A stretch of DNA of 64,000 bases from Paramoeba atlantica (lineage: Eukaryota > Discosea): positions 248,001 to 312,000 of the forward strand of contig CDRNVI010000148.1 of the NCBI GenBank assembly GCA_977017575.1, written 5' to 3'. A program made the position numbers and the translations under genes. The notes below the pieces were generated by a model. That model saw only the letters and a list, made by a program, of their open reading frames with translations, did not search any database and had not been told where the DNA came from. How positions within the stretch are numbered: position 1 is the first letter of the stretch; each line of letters starts with the position of its first letter. Shown one piece after another: positions 9,658-26,100 of this stretch.

Positions 9658-10886
9658 TCAAACCTTGAATTGGGTGATCAATTCAATAATCTTCTGATTT
9701 TCTACAACATCAAACACTGTTTTACCCTCCTAACAAAAATTGAAAGAGATTCAAAAAAGAGAGAGAGAGAATCACTCCAATACCCCTCCTCCCCTTCTCT
9801 TACATAAATAACAATAACAAAATCAAACAGTAAAAAAGGTGCCCACAAACTATATTAATCTCAAAAGAAAATCAAAACTTTGGTTTTAAGATGAACGTGG
9901 GCTCCTGCATCCAGAAGAATTTTCACACTTTCTTCAAAACCTCCCTCAACAGCTCGATAAAGAGCGGTCTTTCCATACTTAACAAAAAAAGAAGTTTTTT
10001 AAAAAAAGAAACAAAACAAATCACCACAACCCAAATTACACCTTCTCGCCCTTGAAAAAAAGAAGATTTGAAAAATGAACAAAAAAAATCGACATCCTCT
10101 CTCCATTCCTTCTGATAAAAGAAAAAGAAAAAAGAAAATCAAAACTGGATCTTGAAGATTAATGTTGGATCCATATTCAACAAGAATTTTTACAATTTTT
10201 TGAAAACTCTTCAGAGCAGCAAAGTGAAGAGCGGTCCACCCATCCTGAATAAAAAAGAAACACATCACACAACCCATCCCATCCTCTCCCATCACAATCT
10301 CTCAAGCAAGAGAATGAGAAAACAAATAAAAAGAAAAAGAAAATCAAATAAAAAGTTCAAAAAAAAAAGATTTCCCAAATAACAACAATAACCAACCAAA
10401 TAAAAAACTGAAAAAACTGAAAAAAGAAAAGCAAAACTTGATCTTGAAGATCAATGTTGGGTCCATGTTCAAGAAGAATCTTCGCAGTTCCTTCATGTCC
10501 ATGGAAAGCAGCTAGGTGAAGAGGAGTCCATCCAATCTTAAAATTGAAAGAAGTTTTTAAAAAAGAACAAATCGTCATCCTCGCCATTCAACCACATCAA
10601 GAACAACCAACGTGTAGAAAAAGAAAACAACAAAATAAAATAAAAACAACTAAAAAATCAAAACTTGATCTTGAAGGTCAATGTTGGATCCATGTGCAAC
10701 AAGAAGTTTCACAATTCCTTCCCAACCTTTCATAGCTTTGTGAAGAGCGGTTTCTCCATTCTTGTCTTGGAAATTTACATTCAGTTTTTGATTTTTGTTG
10801 TGAAGAAGAACTTTGACAAGTCCTTCATCTCCTTCCGCAACAGCTTCAATAAGTTTCTCGTTTTCTGATTTCTTTTCTTCATCCAT
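9658..10886 (-). CDS. ankyrin-repeat protein, one repeat per exon (5 exons)
   Basis: Exons (minus strand) 10886-10665, 10536-10438, 10244-10146, 9977-9879, 9729-9658. All introns are phase 0. The three central exons are each exactly 99 nt, coding one 33-residue ankyrin repeat (for example GWTPLHLAAFHGHEGTAKIL). Exon 1 carries a degenerate repeat plus a full one ending in GSNIDLQDQ; the last exon codes 23 residues (VFDVVENQKIIELITQFKV). Product 196 residues, all-helical repeat stack, no other domain; a protein-binding adaptor. Four of four donors start GTTTTG. The identical exon size and phase suggest growth by exon duplication. Introns (128-193 nt) are longer than elsewhere. Confidence 0.93.
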
Positions 10887-11051
10887 CTTCTTTGGAAGAG
10901 AAAAAAAAAAGAAAGAGAAAAACAGAGAAAAAGAAAGAGAGAAAAAGGGCAAAGAGAGGAAAAGACAAAACGAATTTGCAGAAAAAGACAAAAACAATTT
11001 GTGGACACCAATCACCTTTCTTTCTTTCTTTCCAGTATTTTCTTAACAAAA

Positions 11052-11123
11052 ATCCTCGTGGCCTAATGGTAAGGCGCATGACTTCTAATCATGAGATTGC
11101 GGGTTCGAGTCCCGTCGAGGATG
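11052..11123 (+). tRNA. tRNA-Arg (anticodon UCU), copy 1
   Basis: 72-nt cloverleaf: acceptor ATCCTCG/CGAGGAT fully paired, D arm GCC...GGC, anticodon stem CATGA/TCATG with loop CTTCTAA (UCU), T arm GCGGG-TTCGAGT-CCCGT, discriminator G. A run of T follows as terminator. Serves AGA codons, which are extremely abundant in the Arg/Glu-rich genes of this window. Confidence 0.96.
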
Positions 11124-11377
11124 TTTTTTTTTTCTCTTTTTTTTTCTCTTTTTTTTTTCTCTTTTTTTTTGTCTCCGAGTTTCGTGCTGGTCCTTTTTTT
11201 CTTTGTAAAGTTTTTGGACATCAAAGTTTGTGATCTCTGAGATGAATTTAGTTTTCATTTTTTTTGAACTTTCTGGAAAGAAATGGACAAAAACAATTTG
11301 TGGACACCAATCACCACGAGAGGGGACATCACGTTTTGCCATTTTCTTTCTTTCTTTTGTGTTTCTTTTTAACAAAG

Positions 11378-11449
11378 ATCCTCGTGGCCTAATGGTAAGG
11401 CGCATGACTTCTAATCATGAGATTGCGGGTTCGAGTCCCGTCGAGGATG
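11378..11449 (+). tRNA. tRNA-Arg (anticodon UCU), copy 2
   Basis: Identical in sequence to the copy 326 bp upstream, with the same flanking block and a T-run terminator. Product of the local tandem duplication. Confidence 0.96.
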
Positions 11450-11888
11450 TTTTTTTTCTCTTTTTTTTTGTTCTGAGTTTCGAGCTGGTCCATTTTTCCT
11501 TTGTAAAGTTTTTGGACATCAATCTTTGACTCTCTGAGTTTCTTTTTCACTTTTTTGAAATTTCTGGAAAGAAACGGAGAAAAACAGAGGAAAAAATTGT
11601 TCTGATTGTTAACTTCCACAAAATGACCATGGTAATTATCTTTTTAATTAATTTAAATATTTAATTTATTTAAAATATTTAGAACCAAAGTCCTCTTTCT
11701 CCACTCTCAGACTCAAACAGATTTTGTTTTAAAAAATTGTTGAGGAAGAAAAGTGAGACAAAAACAAAACTGAAAATCGAAAGAAACCAAATTCATTCCA
11801 TGAACCAAAATTGCAGAGCCCAAATCCCTCAAAAATCCAAACCAATTTGAGAACCAAATGATATTGAATCTCCTCCCCAAAAAACCTC

Positions 11889-12558
11889 TCAAAACCCTCG
11901 TTCTTTTCTGTGACGCAGAATTGAAGGTGGAAGATAACCCAATTGACAAAACTCCTCTTTCTGATTCTCTGAAAGGATTGGTCGGACTTCTGCAGTTTTC
12001 TCGCACATTGATCCTCCATCACATCCAAATTGAAGACAAAGACGACACAATTTTTTTTCATCTCTGTGTAAAAAGGGACACTTGGCTCCTCCACGACACG
12101 AATTCTTTGTGCAAAGAGCTTGTTTCCGAAGAAGGAAGGGAGAACATCCTCCATGTTGTGAAAAAAACAGTCTCTCCTCTTCAGTGTGTTTGTGATGGCA
12201 CCTGGAACCGAGTGGTTGAGGTCGACAAAATTCCCGATGGGGGCAACGTTTTGTAAATTTCTTTCCATAAAAGACATTTTTTCTTTTTCGGTGGGAAGAC
12301 TTCTTTTTCCATGCTTTTGAATTGAGTATCCACTCTTCTTGATTCTCCCTCTCAAAGAGCTCAACTTCATTGACAAAGCAGGCAGGCGTTTCTTCGTCTT
12401 TTTCGCTTGAAGAACTTTCCTTTTCTTCCTCTTTGCTTTTGTTCTCCTTTGAAACTTCATCCTCCTCAGAGTCCTCCTCTCCTTCACCCCAAATAACTTC
12501 TTCAACCTCTTCTTCTTCTTCTTCTTCATCTTCTACCTCTTCCTCTTCGTCGTCTTCT

Positions 12559-12593
<35 letters not shown>

Positions 12594-14140
12594 TTCCTCT
12601 TCTTCTTCCTCCTCCCCTTCTTCATCACCCTCTTCCTCCTCTTTTTCGCAGTCTTCGTCTTGAGCAATTTCCTCATCTTCATCATCTTCCTCATCTTCAT
12701 CATCTTCCTCGTCTTCCTCATCTTCATGATCTTCGTCTGCTTCATCAAGGAGAGAAAAGTAATTTTTTCCCTCAACCTTACCATTTGAACATTTCTTCCG
12801 AGGTTTGTTTCTATCTTCCACAAAAGTTTTTGTTGAATCTCCAAATTTTTGTTTCAGCCAAACCAATAGTTTGCTCATGTCAACAGCCCGAGAAGATATT
12901 TCGAGATAAATTGAAGGTGATTGTTTCTTTTTGGATGCAGGAGGCAATTTCGGGATGATAAAACAAGAAGGAACTTTCCACTCTTTTTCTACAGAAGTCA
13001 CCACCTTTTCTCCAAACTCGAATAAGTCATCTGTACCTTCATTGTCGGGACATTGGACAACAAATGTTCGATCAGGACGAGGGAGATAACGCAATTGATT
13101 TAACTTCATTGCAGTAAACCCAATCTCATTAATCTTCTGGTCTAAAAAAATTAACGAAAAACCAGGAGTTTTTTTCTCTTCAAGATCACGAAAACTCTTC
13201 GCACAACAGGAGTTCCACGTGTACACCTCAACAGACATTCCGTTTTTCAGAGCATGTTCAACAACGTCCAAATAATCTCGATCACCAGCAACAATACAGT
13301 AAACTCGAGAAGCTTTATGCTGGAGACTCTCTTTGTACTCTTCTTCAACAAACGCATATTCTTTTCCATACTTTTCGAAACGGTTTTTACGATCATCAAC
13401 TATCGCAGCAATACGCGAGACATCATCCGTCATCGTCTGAACAAGAAGAGGATCCACTTGCTTTTCTTTTTTCGTTTTGTAAGAAACGGGTCGGAGGTGA
13501 ACAGAAAACCCTTCTTTTTCAAAAGCTCTCCACATTTGATCACGAGGATTGGTCGGGTCACTTGATCCAAATAGTTGCAGAACATCTCTTTTTCGCAACC
13601 CAATAATCGCTTCAGCAACTCCTCGAGGCCTGATCCGCCATCGACGATCTTGGGGAACGTTCAATCCTTTCACACGACTGGCAAGTTTTGATCCTTCAAT
13701 CCAAATATTCGAGTTATCAACAAGTACCATACAAGAAGAAGAGGGTTCAGCGGGTTCAGAGAATAATGACTCTCCCCCAATCTCGATCTCGATCTCGCTC
13801 GCGTTCTCGCTGTCCAACTGCTGCTGTACAAGTTCTTCTTTCCGTTCGTGAACCATCTTAACCAAAATTCTCAAATCAGTAGTAAAACTTTCCTTTTTTT
13901 TCTTGGAAATTTACAAATAACAGCTCACGTTTTCAACGACGTGGTGAGCAGGAACTTCGCCTAAGCGGCCACTCGCCTTTTCCAGCAGTTTGCGCAACCG
14001 TTTGCGAATAATATCCACACAAACAAAGACTGAATTCTGTCTTAATTTGGGATTGAAAAAATCTATTCGGCGAAAACTGAAAAAATGTGAACTTCAGAGA
14101 GGAGTTTGGAACTCCGTTTTGGTGAAGAGAAATTCGTCAT
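11889..14140 (-). CDS. NYN-domain protein with acidic tract and CCCH zinc fingers
   Basis: The main exon (13856-11889) codes 655 residues. Residues ~45-280 form a NYN/LabA (PIN-like) domain: MVLVDNSNIWIEG provides the first acidic catalytic residue and YCIVAGDRDYLDVVEHALKNG the second strand with Asp pair. After ~100 residues lies a Glu/Asp tract of about 90 residues, then cysteine/histidine clusters (CPHREFC...CHHKH and CTKNSCRGGAKCPFLH) that fit CCCH-type zinc fingers, which bind RNA. A role as an RNA endonuclease or RNA-turnover factor is likely. Two short upstream exons (14140-14093, 14036-13929) join in phase 0 and add an N-terminus with VDIIRKRLRKLLEKASGRLG; these are less certain, since the main exon starts with its own ATG. 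Confidence 0.82.
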
Positions 14141-14373
14141 TCAATGACTTTCTCAAAAGAGAAACTTTTTGTCTTGGAAATTTCTCCAAAAATATTCTTC
14201 CAAAAAAGAAGATCCTCTCACAGAAGAAAAAAAAAAAAAGAGATTATTTTTGAAAAACTTTAGACTCGTCTTCACATTTCTGAAAAGAACGGAGTTCGCA
14301 CATGAGAAAATTTTCTCGACAAAAGAGGAAGGAAGGAAATAGAATTTAGAAATATTTTGTAATCGCTTTGGCT

Positions 14374-17300
14374 CTAATCATACTCAGATTCATTGAACTC
14401 TGTTTCATCTGAAACAAAATAAAATTAAAAAAACGATTCGGAAATTTGATAAAGAGAAAGAAGCAAAAAAAAGAGGAGACCTTGATAACCATCAATTTCA
14501 GAGAACTCTGATTCTCTAAAAAAGTGAGAAAATGGGGAACCTAATCGACAAAAAAACATAAGAAAAGAATTTCACAGGAGAAAGTATTTCACAGAATTTG
14601 TGAAAAATACCTCCACACGCATGTTGCCAGAAAAAACGTTCTCGATGCGCATCAATAAAAGAAACAATCGTTGGCCAAAATTTATCTTGTGTTTTTTTCC
14701 ATCGATAACCTAAAGGAAAAGATGAAAAAAAAAACAAAGACAAAGACCAAAAACAAAAAACTTTGTTTTCAAATTTTTTTTTAAAAAAAAATAAAAATAA
14801 AAATAAATCGTCAGAAGCAGGATTTGAACCTGCGCCCCGTTTCCGGGAGTAGATTTCAAGTCTACCGTCTTAGACCACTCGACCATCCTGACATTTGTTG
14901 TTTTCGTTCCATTTCAGAACGTTCTTATTTGATCACACGACACAAACAAACAAAAAGAATTCGGACAAACCTTTCACTTTTTCGTTGTGAACGACAAGAT
15001 GTTTGACAACTCCTTTACGATCGACAAAAGAAATCGCAGCTATTCATTTCCTCATTGAGAAAAACAATTTTCCTTCGATGAATTTTTCAGCAAATCACAA
15101 ACCTTGCCAACGTTTGGAAGAGAAACGAACAAGAAAAGTGCCTGATGGCTTTTGTCGTAATAAAGTCTGAACGATTGCTTTTTTCAGAAAAGAGGAAAGG
15201 GAAAAAAATATTTTTTCGAGGACTTTCACAAACCTCCGCTTCCTGACTACTCAAATATCCATGAAAATAATCTTCTTTGAGAAGGTACTTCACTCTCCTA
15301 TTTTTCAGAGGTTGTGAGAGAGAGAAGACTTTTTTTGGGATCACAAAAAAAAAGCAATTGAAGACAAACGAAGGAAGATGGGGATCAAGAGGACCAACAA
15401 AAGCAAGGAGATCTCCAAACTTTGATGCATCGACAACTTCTTCTTTCTTCTCCATCAGTAACTCCTGAAAAGAGGATCATGAAAAAAATTCAAGATAAAA
15501 AGGAAAACAAAAGCCAAAAAACCTGCAAGCAAGCAACCATACATTCATCTTGTTGAAGTTCTTCTTTACTCTTTTTCCGTAAGTCTGCTAAATTCATCCG
15601 TGACTTGCCTCTTTGATGTGCGAAATAAGGAGAATCGATTCTCCTCTCATTCTGTTCCAAAGAAGGATCAGGAAAGAATACTCGAACAGATTGAAAGAAA
15701 GGAATGGCGAATTGCATCCAATCTATTTTTACGTTCGAGAAATGTTCTTTCCAAAAAGTAATTCCTGTTTTGATTTTTCGCATTATGTGGGTGAAACAAA
15801 GAAGGGGAAGGGGAAGGAAATAGTAGTGTTTGAGAAAACCTTCAGGATTTCGAATCGCTTGTTGTAATTGTTGAATAAAATAGGCTTCTTCTTGTTCTTT
15901 TTGGATCCTAAGATTTTTTTTTTGAGCAAAGAAAATTAAAATCCAAGAAACAAAGAAAACACTAAATGTGAGAGAGAAAAACAAATAAGAACCCTTCTAA
16001 GGTCGAACCAATCGAGTTTGAACCAACAAAGGGAGGTCGATCACTTTCACTTTGTTTCCACATACTCGAAATTAAAGAAGTGATCTTTTTTATTTCTCAG
16101 TGAGTCTCCCAACATTCAATATTTAGCTTTAAAAAAATCAAAGAAAGAAAGAGAAGATTACCGATTGAGGCCACGCAGGAGATAAGGGAAGGCGGCTCTT
16201 GTCCAAAGATAATTTCTTGATAAAAATGGAGTCAACGTCCCCCTCTCTGTAATTCCACCTATACCACAAAAAAGATGAATGACCGATCCCAAAAAACCCC
16301 AAAAAACCCACACAAATCAAAGAAAATCGAACCAAATGATTTCCCAGAGAGCCACAGCAAAGCTGTACACATCTAAAAGAAAGATTACCATCAATAAAAA
16401 GATTCTTTTCAACAAAAGAGAACCAACAAAAAAAAAAAACCGCTCTTGGTAGATGGTTTTTTGCCACCCCCAAACTCAGGAGACTGGTATATTTTTACTT
16501 TCGAGTTTCTTGGATCCTCTAAGAGAAAAAAAAATGAATAAAACAAAAAGGAAATGGTACATGAAAGACAAGAGAAGAAAACCTGCCAGGGAAAAATCAC
16601 AAAGTTTGACATGATTTTGCTCCATGATCATATTAGAAGGCTGTTTTTGGGATTTTTAGACATTGATTGAATTCATCCTCTCTTTCTCTCTTTCTCTCTT
16701 TGCTTCTATTCTTCTTTTTTTTACTCTTTCTCAGTCAAGTTCTTTCTTTTTACCTTTAGATTGAGATGAAGAATGGGAGGAGACAATTGATGAAGCCACG
16801 CCACACTAAAACGGAAAAGAAAAAGTTGAGAGAGAGGACTTTTTAATCGAGAAAAAAATGTTCAAAATAAGAACCCACGAGCAGCTTGAGAAACCCAATC
16901 GATTCTCTTTGGCAAAGGATGTGAACTATCCCGCATTTGTGCATCAACACTTGTGGACAATAACTCAGTCACTGTGAAAAAATTGAGTGGGTGGTTTCAA
17001 AAAAAAAAAGAAAAAGAGGAGAAGGACAATTCTTCTGATTCAAAAGAAAGGATTCTTTTTGAAATTCTTTTTGAAGAAGAAGAAATGACAAACCAACAAG
17101 AAGAGATCCCTTCAAATCAAGACATGCTCCGAGCGTGAGAGCAACATGCGGTGTTCTCACTTCATTTCGAATAAATTCAATCTCTTTGAGAAAATATTCC
17201 ACCTTTTTCAAAAAAAAAAAAAACCTTGTCAATCAACATTGAAAAAAAGAGAGAATGAATCAATATAAAAAAACCTTGACAGCAGATTCTTGAATTTTCT

Positions 17301-17486
17301 TGATTGCAACAGCGTTCCCTCGGCAAACCCCTTGATACACTTTCCCTAACGGCCCTTCCCCCTTTTTCATTCTCATCAGAAAAAAAACAAGTCATGAAAA
17401 AAGAAAAAGGAAAGAAAGAAGAAAAAACAACAAACCAACTCTGAGGAGATTTCCAACTCAGCAGGCCCAATTTGATCATCACTCAT
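14374..17486 (-). CDS. SHK-type SH2 domain protein kinase, 19 exons; HRD aspartate replaced by Asn
   Basis: Exons: 17486-17440, 17371-17275, 17202-17094, 16971-16875, 16805-16754, 16640-16583, 16518-16441, 16372-16333, 16258-16162, 16084-15993, 15907-15840, 15764-15523, 15464-15370, 15297-15230, 15177-15103, 15039-14971, 14709-14611, 14513-14481, 14408-14374. All GT-AG and in phase; 516 residues. N-terminal kinase fold of the tyrosine-kinase-like group: KGEGPLGKVYQG loop, VAIKKI lysine, FLKEIEFIRNEV helix, DVYSFAVALWEI. The catalytic loop reads HLNLKPSN instead of HRDLKxxN, and the DFG motif is DFS. A C-terminal SH2 domain follows: YFHGYLSSQEAE and GTFLVRFSS with the phosphotyrosine-binding arginine. 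Dictyostelium shkA-E share this order. The Asp-to-Asn change predicts weak or absent catalysis. Intron 16 holds a tRNA gene. Confidence 0.92.
14809..14892 (-). tRNA. tRNA-Ser (anticodon UGA), inside intron 16 of the SH2 kinase
   Basis: 84-nt class II tRNA: acceptor GTCAGGA/TTCTGAC, anticodon loop CTTGAAA (UGA), long variable arm TCCCGG-AAA-CGGGG (approximately), T arm GCAGG-TTCGAAT-CCTGC. It lies in the 261-nt intron 14970-14710, in the same orientation as the host gene, with T-rich sequence downstream. Confidence 0.96.
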
Positions 17487-17618
17487 TTCTTTTCTTTGTT
17501 TTGTTTTGTTTTTGTTTTTTGTTTTTTGTTTTCTTTTTGTGAAAACCAAAAAAAAACAACCCAAACAAAACAAATCCAAAAATGGTAAAAAGTAGGTCGG
17601 AAACATAACTCATTATAC

Positions 17619-17656
17619 CCAAATATGGTAAATATCATGTTCCCAGCCAAATATGG
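17619..17656. promoter_or_regulatory. two CArG boxes upstream of the SH2 kinase
   Basis: CCAAATATGG occurs twice, at 17619-17628 and 17647-17656, 28 bp apart and 133-170 bp upstream of the kinase start (17486). Both fit CC(A/T)6GG, the SRF/MADS-box site. The same spacing class recurs upstream of other genes here. Confidence 0.5.
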
Positions 17657-17937
17657 CAACGGAACTTTGTTGGCGGAGAGAACGCCCTGTTTCAAAGAGA
17701 AACACAACGAAAAGAAAAGACTCATTTTTTCAATTTTTTGTCAAAAAAAGGTTTATTGTCAGTTTGCTGTTCGCACCACCGAAAATTGGGACTTCGAACA
17801 CTAAAATTGCTCACACCCCGGTCCAGGAACACAGGAGGGAGGAGAGAAGAATATTTTGTGAGAGAAGAGAAAGAGAAGGGAGAAGATCAGAGAAGAGGGA
17901 AACAACAACAACCATCATCAAGTCTATCACACAAAAT

Positions 17938-22511
<4,574 letters not shown>

Positions 22512-22799
22512 TTGTGAAAACTGTGTGGATCAAACCCAAAACCAAAAGGAAAAGAGAAGGAAAGAGAGAAAACAGAGGCCAAAAAAAATGGAAAGAAAAA
22601 GAAAAGAAAGAAAAAGAAAGATCAGTCCCACAAAAGAGAGAGAGAGAAAAAGAAACTCAGCGAAAAAAAAAATTCACCAAAAGATAGAGAAAAAGAAGCC
22701 AAAAACCCAAAAACGCAAGCCAAAAAAGAAGCCAAAAAACGTCCCAAAATAACGGGTCTAAATTATCCTTCCCCATTATCGGTGTTATGAAAATTTTTG

Positions 22800-22807
22800 T
22801 GACGTCA
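22800..22807. promoter_or_regulatory. CRE-like palindrome TGACGTCA
   Basis: Perfect 8-bp cAMP-response-element palindrome, bound by bZIP factors in many eukaryotes. It sits in the 616-bp region between the divergent USP (start 22511) and PH-domain (start 23128) genes. The rest of that region is purine-rich low-complexity DNA without other recognisable features. Confidence 0.35.
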
Positions 22808-23127
22808 TATGTAGTTCGTCTTTTATGTCATTTCTTTTGGTCTGTTTGGATGTTAAAAAGGTGTTGGTATCGTCGTATTTTTTAAAAAAGGGTGCAAAAT
22901 AATTTTGAATGTGTTTTTGTATAAAAATATATTTTCTTAAAAAAATAAAAAGTACTCATTGAAGAATCTCTCCTTTTTTGGATTCTCAGCCCCTGAGAGA
23001 AAAAACGAAGAAAAGTTTTGTCGGAAAAAGAGAAGGGAGAGAGAAGAACAGAGAGAAGAACAGAGAGGAGAATCGAGAGAAGAAGAGAGAGAAGAGAGAG
23101 AGAGAGAAGAGAGGTTCAGGTTTGAGA

Positions 23128-26100
23128 ATGACGGATTCCGTCTATGTTCCCCAATTGAAAGCCTATTTGCTGAAACAAGGGGATAAGGGGCTCATCAGAA
23201 GGTGGAAAAAAAGGTTTTGAAAAAGAGAAAAAAGAAAAAAGAAAAAAGAAAAAGAAAAAAGAAACAAGAAAGAAACTTTTGATCAAAAAGAAAACAAAAA
23301 AAGAAAACAAACAAAAAAAGAAAACAAACAAACAAAACAAAAATAGATGGTTTGTGCAAGATGATGAGAAATATTGTATCACATATTTTGAGTCGCATCT
23401 TGATTTGTCCAATCCTCTTGGTTCTATTTCTATTGTTGATTCTCAGAAGGTTTTTCTTTTCTTCTTTCTTCTTTCTTCTTTCTTCTTTCTTCTTTCTTCT
23501 TTCTTCTTTCTTCTTTCTTCTTTCTTCTTTCTTCTTTCTTTTTCTTTCTTTTTTTCTTTCTTTTTTTCTTTTTTTCTTTTTTTCTTTTTTTCTTTTTTTC
23601 TTTTCTTTTCGAAACAAACCAGATATTTTTTCTTTTTAGATTGAAGTTGTTCCAGACGAAAGATATTTTCTTTTTGATATTGAAGTTGGAGAGAGAATCT
23701 ACCATCTTTCATCAGATGCAAAGGTTTTTCTTTCTTTTTCTTTTTCTTTTCTTTTTTATCTTCTCATCTTTTATCTTTCTTTTTTTTCTTTTTTTTGAAG
23801 AATGAAAGGGATCATTGGGTCGAACGATTGAATGAACTTCGTATGTTTCTTTCTCTTCTTTCTCTTCTTTCTCTTCTTTCTCTTCTTTCTCTTCTTTTCT
23901 TTCTTTTCTTTCTTTCTTTCTTTCTTTCTTTTTTCCAATCGTAAAAAAAAAGGGGTTCAATGGGCGAGAGAGAGAAGAAGAGAAGGAACAAAGAAAAAAA
24001 TTTTGAGTGATTTTGAAATGGATGATTTTGAAGAAGAAAAAACTGGTCCTCTTCTTGATGATGATGATCATATGCAATTGCTTGATGATCAAGAATCAGT
24101 TTTCTTTTCTTTTCTTTTCTTTTCTTTTCTTTCTTTTTATTTATTTTATTTATTTTATTTTATTTTTTTTTTTTCCTTTTTTGTTATTTTTTGTTCGTAT
24201 GATTTTTTCTATTCTTTTTCTCCTCACTTTTGATACTCATTCCTTTTTTTGAACAGTCTGAGGCGTCATCGGAACAATTTGAAGGTTTGTTGAAAGAGAT
24301 AGAAAGGGAGAAAAAGAGCTCGAGAACTCGATCAAAGAAAGAAAGAAAAGAAAAGAAAATAATTGGAAAAAATATTCAAAAAAAAAAGAAAAAAAAATCA
24401 AAAATTAAATGTAACAATATTTTATTTGACTCAATCTCTTTTTTTTCTGAATAGAAACAGAACTAGGAAAAAAAGAGAGGGTCAAAAAAGGCACGAGAAC
24501 ACTTTTCGGGATGGGGAAAAATTTAACGAAACAAGGGTCATTGAATGAGATGTTTTTTAAAGAAGAGAGAGAAAGAGAAGAAGAGAAGAGAGAGGAAGAG
24601 AAGAGAGAAGGAGAAGAAGGAGAGATTTCTTCGAAGAGTATTGCTGATTTGAGGAGTTTTAGAGAAGAGGAAGAGAGGAGGGAGAAGAGAGAGAAGAGAG
24701 AGAGGGAGTTGAGGGAGTGGGAGAGGGAGTGTGCGGAGAGGGAGAATGAGAGGAAAGAGAGGGAGAAAGAGAAGGAGAGAGAGAAAGAGAGGGAAAGAGA
24801 GAGGGAAAAGGAGAGAGAAAAGGAGAGAGAAAGAGAGAGAGAGAAGGAGAAAGTGGAGAGAGAGAAGGAGAAGGTGGAGAAGGAGATTGAGAGGGAGAGA
24901 GAGGAGAGAGAGAGAGAAGAGAGGGAAAGGGAGAAACAAAAGGAGAAGGAGAGAGAGAAGAAAGAGTTTGAAGAGAGAGCGAAGAGAGAGAGAGAGGAAT
25001 GGGAGAGAGAGAAGAGAGAGAGGGAGAAAAGAGAGAAGAAAGAGAGAGAAGAAAGAGAAAGAGAAGATTGGAGAAAGAAAGAGAGAGAGAAAATTGAAAG
25101 AGAGATTGAAAGAGCTGCAAAAGAAAGAAGAGAAAATGAGAAAATAGAAAGAGAGAGAAAAGAGAGAGAGAGAATAGAAAATGAGAGGAGAGAAAGAGAG
25201 GAAAAAGAACAACAAGAAAGAGAGAGAAGAGAGAGGGAGAGGAGTAAGGTAGAGAGGCTTGAAGAAGAGTTGAGAGAAAGAGAGAGGAAGGAAAGAGAGG
25301 AGAAGGAGAGAAGAGAGAGAGAAGAGAGAGAGAGGGAAGAGAGAGAAAGAGAAGAGAGAGAAAGAGAGAGGGAAGAAAAAGAGACTTTGTTACAGCTTCC
25401 AGAGAAGGTTTTTTTTTTCTTTTTTCTTTTTCTTTTCTTTTCTTTTTTTCCTTCTTCTCTTTCTCTTTCTTTCTTCTTTCTCTTTTCTTTTTCATTTCAT
25501 TAACAAACAACAAAAAAGGGGGTTGTTCGAATGGGGAAAACAAAATGGGGAAAAAAAGACGCAACACCAAAAAGAGAAGAGAAAGAGGAAGAAGAAAGAA
25601 AAAGAATCCAAGAGAAAGAAGAAGAAGAAAAGAGAGAGAGAGAAAGGAGAGAGAGAGAGAGGGAGGAGAGAGAGAGAGTAGAGAGAGAAGAGAGGGAGAG
25701 AGAAGAGAGAGAGAGAGAAGAGAAGAGAGAAGAGAGAAAGGTTTCGAGTATGAGAGAGAAGGTTGTTTCTCATGAAGAGAATTCTTCTTCTTCTCTTTGG
25801 GGGAAATCGGTTTTTTTCTTTTTTCTTTTTTCTTTTTTCTTTTTTCTTTTTTTCTTTTTTTTCTTTTTTCTTTTTTTCTTTTTTCTTTTCTTTCCTTTTC
25901 TTTTTCTGTTCTCTTTTTCTTATTTATTAATTTTTCTTTATTAACTTTTTTTTTGCAGGAAAGATCGAGTCGGGTTCCTTTTCTTTCTTTTCTTTTCTTC
26001 TTTTCTTTTCTTGTTTTTTCTGTTGTTTTGTTGTTTTGTTTAGTTTTCCGTTGTTTATGTTGTTATTCTTGTTTTTTTTTTTTTTTTTTAATTTTTGGGT

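Larger units (their letters stand above)
10985..11540. repeat. tandem duplication carrying two tRNA-Arg genes
   Basis: Two units with a period of 326 bp. Each holds an upstream block GACAAAAACAATTTGTGGAC, the tRNA, a T-rich tail and a 3' block containing GTAAAGTTTTTGGACATCA. The tRNA parts are identical; the flanks differ by small changes and indels. Confidence 0.85.

Noticed and set aside
12370..12663. Plus-strand poly-serine frame over the NYN gene
   Set aside because: Antisense of the poly-Glu/Asp tract of the NYN-CCCH protein; no other coding evidence.
23456..23600. CRISPR-like array from the regular TTTCTTC repeats
   Set aside because: Simple tandem heptamers without spacers in an intron of a eukaryotic gene.
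24538..25570. Long minus-strand open frames of Ser/Leu repeats opposite the Arg/Glu genes
   Set aside because: They are the automatic antisense reading of (GA)n, which gives (Ser-Leu)n in all reverse frames; splice signals and domains support only the plus strand.
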